Shown here: one piece after another, positions 26,751-32,722 of the stretch | How the letters are laid out: each line of letters starts with the position of its first letter | Numbering within the stretch: the stretch's first letter is position 1 | Origin: Leucogyrophana mollusca | Lineage: Eukaryota; Basidiomycota; Agaricomycetes; Boletales | Assembly (NCBI GenBank): GCA_021014945.1 | Contig: MU266609.1 | Span: 1 to 32,722 of the forward strand | Direction: 5' to 3' | Length of the DNA stretch: 32,722 nt | The notes under the pieces: model-generated | The model's database searches: none | Told to the model about the DNA's origin: nothing | The model's input: only the letters and a program-made list of their open reading frames with translations | Translations under genes and position numbers: made by a program

Positions 26751-29700
26751 ATGCCTGCTACTCCTGAACACCGTTGCGGCCACTGTCGCAAAACTTTACC
26801 TACCTTGGGTGGTTTGAAGAAGCACATCGCCAAGCGCAAAGAATGTCGTCAGAAATGGGAAGAACAGATCTTGAGGACATGCGATTCCGTCAACGTGTTC
26901 GATGATGATGCTGCCGAAGTTCCCGACCACCACACCGACGCTGCTGCAGCTGCAGATCCAAGTGACCGTGAAGATTCCACCATGGGCGACATCGATATTG
27001 AGGGGATTTTTTCCCCTCCTCCCCCTCGTAGCCGGTCACCAACACCCGAGCAAGCACATCAATCTAAACGTGCACGCGTGGAAGAAGTAGGGGATGAAGG
27101 CGACTTACCCTCGAGAGGTCGATATTTCGAGCCATATCCACGCAACGCTGCAGCAGATCTTGGTGAAGGCAAGACCACTTTTGAACAGTATAGCGACCAC
27201 CAGAAGGATACCGGAGAGCGAAGATGGGGTCCTTTTGATGATCAGGAAGAATGGGAGTTAGCAGAATGGCTCATCAAAAGCCTTGGACAGACACGTACTG
27301 ATGAGTATCTGAAGCTTCCAATCGTGAGTTCTTACTATAACCGAGTTAGACAATCGTAACATCATAGTAGACCAAAAACCGCACGAAACCAAGTTTTCAT
27401 AACAACCGTGAGTTCCTCCGCAAAGTCGACCAGTTACCGAAAGGCCCTGGATGGTCCTGTAAGAAGGTGACGGTGACAGGCAATAGGGTGGGAGATAATG
27501 CAGAGATGTTGGGTGAGGAGGTCGAGCTATGGTTACGGGATCCTGTCGAATGCGTGAAGGAACTCATTGGTAATCCTATGTTTGATGGTCACATAGCTTA
27601 TGCGCCAGAGCGGGCGTTCGCAGACCAAGGAGGCACCCAACGCATAATCGACGACATGTGGACGGCGGATTGGTGGTGGCAGAAGCAGGTGTGTACTGAG
27701 GTTCCATTGTTAGCAAAGCCTGACATACCGTGAACGTGCAGGATGTCTTACCAGAAGGCGCCGTTGTCGCACCCCTCATCCTCGCATCAGACAAGACATC
27801 CCTTTCTCAGTTTCGAGGCGATAAATCTGCATGGCCCGTCTACCTGACTATAGGAAATATTGCTAAGGAAAAGCGACGTCAGGTGTCCGCACGAGCGATG
27901 ATCCTGATTGGCTACTTACCGGTGACAAAACTCGACTGCTTCACAGACGACACCTGCTCGTTGGCAGGATACCGCCTATTCCACCACTGCATGTCCTTGC
28001 TATTGAAGCCACTGATCGATGCAGGAAAGGACGGTGTCGAGATGGTCTGCGCAGACTCGACAATTCGGCGTGTCTTCCCGATCTTGGCAGCTTACGTGGC
28101 CGACTTTCCGGAGCAGTGTCTTGTCGCCTGCTGCAAGGAGAGCAGGTGTCCCCGCTGCGTGGTATCCGCACAAGACCGTGGGGAGCCTTTGCAGTCCCTG
28201 TTGCGAGACCGTGAAAAAACCCTGCAGACACTGCAGCGTCAGAAATACGGAAAGAAGCCTAAGAAGTTCGAAGAAGAGGGCTTGCGTGCTGTGTACAAAC
28301 CATTCTGGGCTGAACTTCCACACGCCGACATCTTCTCGAGTTTCACGCCTGACCTACTGCATCAGTTGCACAAGGGTGTTTTCAAGGATCACCTGGTGCA
28401 GTGGTGCATGGACATTGTCGGGCCAGACGAGATCGACGCCAGATTCAAAGCGATGGCTGACTATCCAGGCTTGCGACACTTCAAGAAGGGAATATCCCAC
28501 GTTCGCCAATGGACTGGCACCGAACACAAGGAGATGCAGAGAGTGTTTGTTGGACTGTTGGCAGGCGCTGTGCCTCCTCGTGTCCTCGCCGTCGTTCGTG
28601 CTTTACTGGACTTCATTTATCTGGCACAGCTTCGCCTCCATACTCCCGATACGTTGGCAGCCCTTGATGCTTGTGTTGCGGCATTCCACGCTAACAAGGC
28701 TGTCCTAGTGGAACTCGAAATCCGACGTCATTTCCGCATCCCGAAGCTCCATCAAATAGAGCACTATGTCAATGCCATACGGCTTTTCGGTGCCCTTGAT
28801 GGATTCAACTCGGAATTACCTGAACGGCTGCACATCGACTTTGCAAAGGAGGCGTACCGAGCGAGCAACAAGCGCGACTACGAGGAACAAATGACCTTGT
28901 GGTTACAGAGGCAGGAGTCCGCATTCCTGCAATCATCATACCTCGTGTGGCTGGAGCGCAACTCGTCAGCTAACATGGTTGCAGAGGGTTCCTACAACTC
29001 GGACTCTGACAATGAAGAAGACCTACTTGAACCACTCGAACACCCCATACCGGCCCCTCCAAATTCCTCGAATCCTTCGCACAGCCTTGCGAAAGGATGT
29101 CCATTTCCGGGTACAAGCGTTCAACAGCTCCAAACGGCCTACGGTGCTACCGAGTTTCTTCCTGCGCTGACAGCGTTTCTCGAAGAGCATCTGCCTCGAT
29201 GTTCAATCAAGCCTGGCCCCCCCGATCGCTTTGATGTGTACAAGCAAGTCATCATCAACTCCCCGGCAAACCCTCGAGCATCTGAAAAACCGACTCGTTT
29301 CCGTGTGAGGACCACCCCCGCCATTCCTCCGTCACCTAACGGACGTAAGCCTGGATCTCCAGCACGCTTTGACATGGCGTTGGTGAAAGTGGGAAATGAT
29401 GGTTCCAACTTCGATGGTAAGTGCTGTGCCTCCTCCCAAGCCCCCCCCCCCCGACACTAAGCCGGCGCCTCAGGGCTACAGGTTGCGCAGGTTCGCGCCA
29501 TTTTTCGTCTGCCTCGTCAATTCGGTTCGTACTCACGTCCACTCGCATATGTGGAGTGGTTCACCCCGCTGCGTAGTCGCGATCCCATCACCAGCATGTA
29601 TCAAACCACGCGTTCCACTCGCCGGCTTCACCGCAATGCCTCCGTCATTCATCTCGACGAGCTTATCCGCCCTTGTCATCTCATTCCCAAACACAGCGCT

Positions 29701-29811
29701 CATATTGACAAACAGTTAACGAACGTAAACGTCTATGAGACCGCAACTACATTTTTTCTTAATCACTTCATTGACGTGGACTTATTTTGTATGCACGAAG
29801 GAATAAGATGA
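26751..29811 (+). CDS. Plavaka-type transposase, 967 aa, 4 exons
   Basis: ATG at 26,751 (an upstream in-frame TTG is not a start). Exons 26751-27323, 27371-27688, 27742-29416, 29474-29811, stop at 29,809-29,811; introns 47-57 bp, GT-AG, phases consistent, no stop. N-terminal zinc finger: C9, C12, H25, C32 ([19 protein letters not shown]). An acidic linker follows. The transposase core begins near residue 298: [20 protein letters not shown] (Asp314, likely first catalytic residue), [10 protein letters not shown] (Asp402), YVADFPEQ (Asp418), a CxxC at about 434-437, [18 protein letters not shown] (about 498-515) and [17 protein letters not shown] (658-674), blocks I know from Plavaka proteins. 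The last exon ([22 protein letters not shown]) is the usual C-terminal end. It should cut and join the element ends in the nucleus. Which of these acidic residues form the DDE triad is inference. Confidence 0.93.
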
Positions 29812-30052
29812 CAGTTCTTTTTTCTGGCTGGGTTCATTGTTCGAACGGTTGCCGCATCTCTGTAATCATTGGTGTACACTGACTATGTGGTGTACAGTTC
29901 GGGCACTTTCTACATATGCGTAGTGTTACTACAATGCATCTGCCAGAACTACCGTGAGTATAGCGACATCCCAGAGCTGTCTGCAAGGCAGTGTAGCAGC
30001 TGTACAGCTACCGAGATAAACGGAGCACCAGTGGATGCTACCAAAATTGAGG
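29812..30052. other. Right subterminal region of the Plavaka element
   Basis: Non-coding. Contains the inverted partner (29,909-29,938) of the left subterminal repeat, and a palindromic cluster GCAGCTGTACAGCTACC (about 29,997-30,014) with GTAGC/GCTAC motifs also found on the left side. Confidence 0.55.
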
Positions 30053-30064
30053 TTTTTCCTGATG
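30053..30064 (-). repeat. Right terminal inverted repeat of the Plavaka element
   Basis: TTTTTCCTGATG, the exact complement of 24,109-24,120. Followed by GA (30,065-30,066), matching the dinucleotide in front of the left end. Confidence 0.85.
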
Positions 30065-30870
30065 GAGTCTTCGATTGGTTCACAGTCTGGAGCTGTTGAA
30101 CGCTGTCACTATTCAGCATTCAGGGGTTCCACCTTTTACGGATCAGGTTGCAGAGCAGTTTGCAGGGCAACTGTGCGGAGGCATCCTCAATCTCTATGTT
30201 GGCTACAATGAGCAGTCTCTCACGGAGTCTTCACGTGGCTATACAATGTTTCAATCACCTACGGCGCGCTTCAACTAGTCACACTACCTATGGGATGGAC
30301 AAATTTGGTGCCCATATTCCACAATGACGTCATTTATATCCTACAAGACAAAATACTGATGTTTACAGTGCCTTTCATCAACGATGTACCAGTGAGGGGG
30401 CCTTCAACAACATATCTGACAGCGGACGGTTTGCCAGAGGTGTCAAAAGATAATCCAGGGATCAGGTGATTCGTCTTCGAGCACTTCCAAGCACTCAATC
30501 GCATTGTTGAGCACATGAAGTACTGTGGCAGCACATTTTCACGACCAAAGACGATGCTATGCGTTATGGACTTCTTCATCATAGGACATTGATGCATGCC
30601 CGAGGGGAGGTTACCAGACAAGAGCAGAGTGGCGAAGATCTTGAACCGGGGACCATGTAAGGATCTCACTGATGTTCGCGCATTCCTAGGGACCATAGGG
30701 GTTGCCAGGATCTTCATCGAGAACCTTTTGAAGGGCGCACGTGTTGGTAGGGCTGACGAAGAAGGACATTGCTTTAGTTTTCGGGGCGGCACAGATCAAT
30801 GCGCAGGAAGACTTGAAGAAGGTGTTGGTGAAGTTGCTGGCACTAAGACTCTGTCCACGCGCGAAAACCA
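30065..30870 (+). pseudogene. Gypsy RT, right part, continuing after the transposon
   Basis: Plus strand: SLRLVHSLELLNAVTIQHSG, VAEQFAGQLCGGILNLYVGY, then after a frameshift near 30,262 LVTLPMGWTNLVPIFHNDVI, VPFINDVPVRGP (the catalytic YxDD position, here FIND), FVFEHFQALNRIVEHMKYCG, MPEGRLPDKSRVAKILNRGP, CKDLTDVRAFLGTIGVARIF, and after another shift near 30,745 LTKKDIALVFGAAQINAQED. Two in-frame TGA codons stand before FVFEHF and before CMPEGR. The second catalytic motif lost its first Asp, so the enzyme was dead in addition to the insertion. The element is cut off before RNase H at about 30,870. Confidence 0.88.
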
Positions 30871-31086
30871 ATTTCAGGAAATCTGAAATTCGGTGTCAAT
30901 GCGCGGTCGTGTGGCCCTCGGAGAAACCCGCGAAGTGTGCCACAGTGCATCTGCGCGCAAAACCACCACTCGAAATCAATGACAAACAGCGATTCATCCA
31001 GTGGCGGCAGCCAGCGTTCCCTATGGTTACGCAGCGCGGTTCCCACAGCTACGCTCACAGCCACCTTGCACCAGAAGACCCGTGCC
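30871..31086. other. No gene recognised
   Basis: Spacer between the RT fragment and the Myb/SANT-like remnant. Open on the plus strand but without a recognised motif. Confidence 0.35.
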
Positions 31087-31850
31087 ATGGCCACAAACTG
31101 GACCGAAGCAGAGGAAGCAGCTCTTATCACATACCTTCTCGAATGCAGGCCTCTGGAGCTCAACTTCACTTCAGAGATCCCATACTCGCAGATGCTGCCA
31201 CACACATCAACACCCATTTCCAACATCTGTGAGGACAAAATGGAATGCAGTGAGTCGACTCCGATAACAGTGATCACACATTCACTGACCCACAAACAGC
31301 TCAAACAAGCTTATAAAATTGTTTGCGAGCTCAGAGGGTGGGCTGGGACTGCATTGGGCATCCATTACGACGATACCCATGGTGTTTTGATGTCGACTAA
31401 TGATAGTTCTGCCTGGGACACATATACAAAGGTAGGCTCGATGATCACGCTGATTTGCACGGCTAAAAATTGTATTTTTTTCATAGCATCACACTGGTGC
31501 AAGTGCCTCCACCAACAAGGGGTTCCCCCATTATGATGCCCTCAATGAGGTGCTCACTGTAGATTGAAGCAAAGGCGAGCATGGCTACCAGCCTGGCCAA
31601 AGCAAGGCCGATATCCTCAATATGAACCAGCTCACCACCGCGACAAATCAGATTGTGGTATCTCATTCATCCACCAGCTGATCTTCAATGCTGGCTCCCG
31701 ATGTTGACCCAAGTAGCATCACTCCCTCTCTCCCCTCGTCATTTGCTGGTGCCGACAACAACAACAGCTTGTCAGTTGTCACAAGTGTGTCACATGGCAA
31801 ACAAAAGCTAGGTGTCATTGACGCTGTCACGCACCAAAGGTGTTTGGTAG
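31087..31850 (+). pseudogene. Myb/SANT-like protein gene, decayed
   Basis: Starts MATNWTEAEEAALITYLLE, the first helix of Myb/SANT-like DNA-binding domains common in agaric genomes. It then needs two frame changes (about 31,160: DPILADAATHINTHFQHL; about 31,225: RTKWNA) and a GT-AG intron of about 50 bp (GTGAGTCGAC ... CCACAAACAG, ending near 31,300) to reach LKQAYKIVCELRGWAGTALG, DDTHGVLMST and AWDTYTK. A second intron (GTAGGCTCG ... TTTTTTCATAG) leads to NKGFPHYDALNEVL. A TGA at about 31,564 and another near 31,679 follow, but the same frame continues with a Ser-rich tail typical of the family. Two tryptophans of the repeat (NW, KW) are kept. Probably a DNA-binding companion of a transposon, or a dead host gene. 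Confidence 0.7.
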
Positions 31851-32722
31851 TGAGAACATTGATTATTGACAAATATACGATGCCAAATGTAGCACGGGAC
31901 GATCCCTCACTCATTAATTCCCAATTCGGATGATCTCCACTCGCTCAATTCGTCTTATCGCACCACACCGGCATTCATCATGGCAATCACGTAACACAAC
32001 AATTATTTGCAGATGCGCGTCTTTTTCATTTTCCCCACCACCTATCACATTCAGACGCCCGCTATCACACTCGTTACAATCACGTTTACCAAATCCTGAC
32101 GCCCATCACTTGATGGCCACCGCATATCTGCTATGTCTGCCATCATCCCGCTCCATGCCGATAAATCCAACTTCGTGCGCGCCTACCGTTACAAAGATGA
32201 CCCAAAGTCACCATGGGTCGCAGCTACCACGTCTCGCCCTCTCCCCATCAAATTCGGGGACCGTTTAATTGTCAAGGCCATTCTATCAGACACTAGGAGC
32301 TGGTTCTTTAGTACCGTCACTGGAGTTGTGCGTCTGGAGAAATACTGGGCTATATTGGAATTGACGCCTAGCAGAGATGCTTATGGAGAGTATATGCCAG
32401 AGTCCCCATTCCTACTCGCTGTTCTCATGTCATGGACCCGTCTTCCCCCCATCCATCACATTTGTTATTCCCTCCTCTCTAAATCTGATCGCCTACCCTG
32501 GATTACCGCTCGCGTCTTTGGCAACAACGCTCCTTATCTCTCATTTGATGAGAAATACGACACTCCCCCTCCCAGATGGATGACTAACTCGCAGATCATT
32601 CCTGGAGTCCCAATACGGTCACATGACTCAGTGGAGGTGTCATGACTCAGCAATAGGAGGTAGCGCGATTCATTGGTCAGGACGATTTCTAATCTCTTAT
32701 ATTTTTGGACTTGTGATTATTC
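31850..32722 (+). repeat. Copy 2 of the repeat encoding the ~170-aa protein
   Basis: Plus-strand partner of 5400-6268. It shares TTGGTAGTGAGAACATTGAT at its left edge, the CATTAATTCCC block, the gene, and the ATTGGTCAGGACGATTTCTA block after it. The left edge follows directly on the tail of the Myb/SANT-like remnant. The right edge is beyond the window. Confidence 0.85.
32133..32645 (+). CDS. Unknown 170-aa repeat protein, copy 2, intact
   Basis: Uninterrupted frame, ATG at 32,133, TGA at 32,643-32,645. The start is supported by the aligned ATG of copy 1 (MSATIAP there, MSAIIPL here). Blocks: RYKDDPKSPWV, PLPIKFGDRLIVKAI, RSWFF, VTGVVRLEKYWAILELTPS, YGEYMPESPFLLAVLMSWT, DRLPWITARVFGNNAPYLSF, then TPPPRWMTNSQIIPGVPIRS. 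Rich in Trp and Pro, with no signal peptide, no clear membrane helix and no Cys/His cluster. In the 65 residues from PIKFGD to MSWT, 48 are identical to copy 1, and about 18 of the other codons differ only silently, so the reading frame was under selection before copy 1 died. I do not recognise the family. Function unknown; probably carried by a mobile repeat. Confidence 0.7.
   Translation: MSAIIPLHADKSNFVRAYRYKDDPKSPWVAATTSRPLPIKFGDRLIVKAILSDTRSWFFSTVTGVVRLEKYWAILELTPSRDAYGEYMPESPFLLAVLMSWTRLPPIHHICYSLLSKSDRLPWITARVFGNNAPYLSFDEKYDTPPPRWMTNSQIIPGVPIRSHDSVEVS

Larger units (their letters stand above)
24109..30064. mobile_element. Complete Plavaka-type (CMC-like) DNA transposon, 5,956 bp
   Basis: The ends are exact 12-bp inverted repeats, CATCAGGAAAAA at 24,109-24,120 and its complement at 30,053-30,064. 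The similarity continues imperfectly (ATACCT / CCT). GA flanks both ends (24,107-24,108 and 30,065-30,066), consistent with a 2-bp target duplication. Removing the element and one GA restores a continuous gypsy RT frame across the site. It carries a DUF6532 gene (minus) and a transposase gene (plus), both intact after splicing. Subterminal DNA has GTAGCT motifs and a second inverted pair. It is therefore a recent insertion relative to its host gypsy, which has decayed. Confidence 0.88.

Noticed and set aside
28019..28708. 229-codon plus-strand open frame inside the transposase
   Set aside because: Shifted frame of transposase exon 3. The transposase frame carries all family motifs and is 558 codons long.
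24264..29938. TGCATTG...GTAGTA inverted pair as the true transposon ends
   Set aside because: A better, exact inverted pair lies outside it (24,109 and 30,064), and only those outer ends restore the gypsy RT frame. The inner pair is kept as subterminal repeats.

Overview
The window looks like genomic DNA of a filamentous basidiomycete, most likely an Agaricomycete. Introns are very short (40-65 bp, almost all GT-AG), and the recognisable proteins belong to families that are expanded in mushroom-forming fungi: a Plavaka-type transposase, a DUF6532 protein, a Myb/SANT-like protein, and several lineages of Ty3/gypsy and Ty1/copia retroelements. I see no housekeeping gene. The window is a nest of transposons.

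Layout. 1-4.5 kb: shredded Ty1/copia elements with seven copies or remnants of one LTR family, two of them flanked by perfect 5-bp target duplications, plus copia RNase H, linker and RT scraps in both orientations. 4.5-5.3 kb: LTR-like DNA with an exact 119-bp tandem duplication, then a tRNA-like sequence. 5.4-6.3 kb (minus) and 31.85 kb-end (plus): two diverged copies of a repeat that encodes a conserved, unrecognised protein of about 170 aa, broken in the first copy and intact in the second. 6.2-10.5 kb: AT-rich DNA with two possible spliced minus-strand genes of unknown function and a CGGA-rich stretch. 10.6-12.2 kb: decayed gypsy RNase H/integrase (minus). 12.2-14.3 kb: gag-only LTR element (minus) with 3' LTR and polypurine tract. 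15.4-16.0 and 17.1-18.85 kb: further minus-strand gypsy pol pieces, one lacking both the RT and integrase cores. 19.0-22.45 kb: a nearly full-length but mutated gypsy pol (plus). 23.56-24.02 kb: gypsy gag fragment (minus).

The best preserved unit is a complete Plavaka-type DNA transposon at 24,109-30,064 (5,956 bp). It has CATCAGGAAAAA terminal inverted repeats and two divergently transcribed, spliced, fully open genes: a 507-aa DUF6532 protein (8 exons, one GC-AG intron) and a 967-aa transposase (4 exons). They share a 359-bp intergenic region. The element sits inside a gypsy reverse transcriptase gene. Removing it together with one copy of a 2-bp GA duplication rejoins the RT reading frame exactly.

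Two observations may be new. First, coding DNA of the minus-strand gypsy-type elements (12.37-14.3, 15.4-15.83 and 17.15-18.55 kb) is packed with short perfect hairpins far beyond chance. Second, the roughly 170-aa repeat protein has kept its amino-acid sequence between two copies while silent positions diverged.
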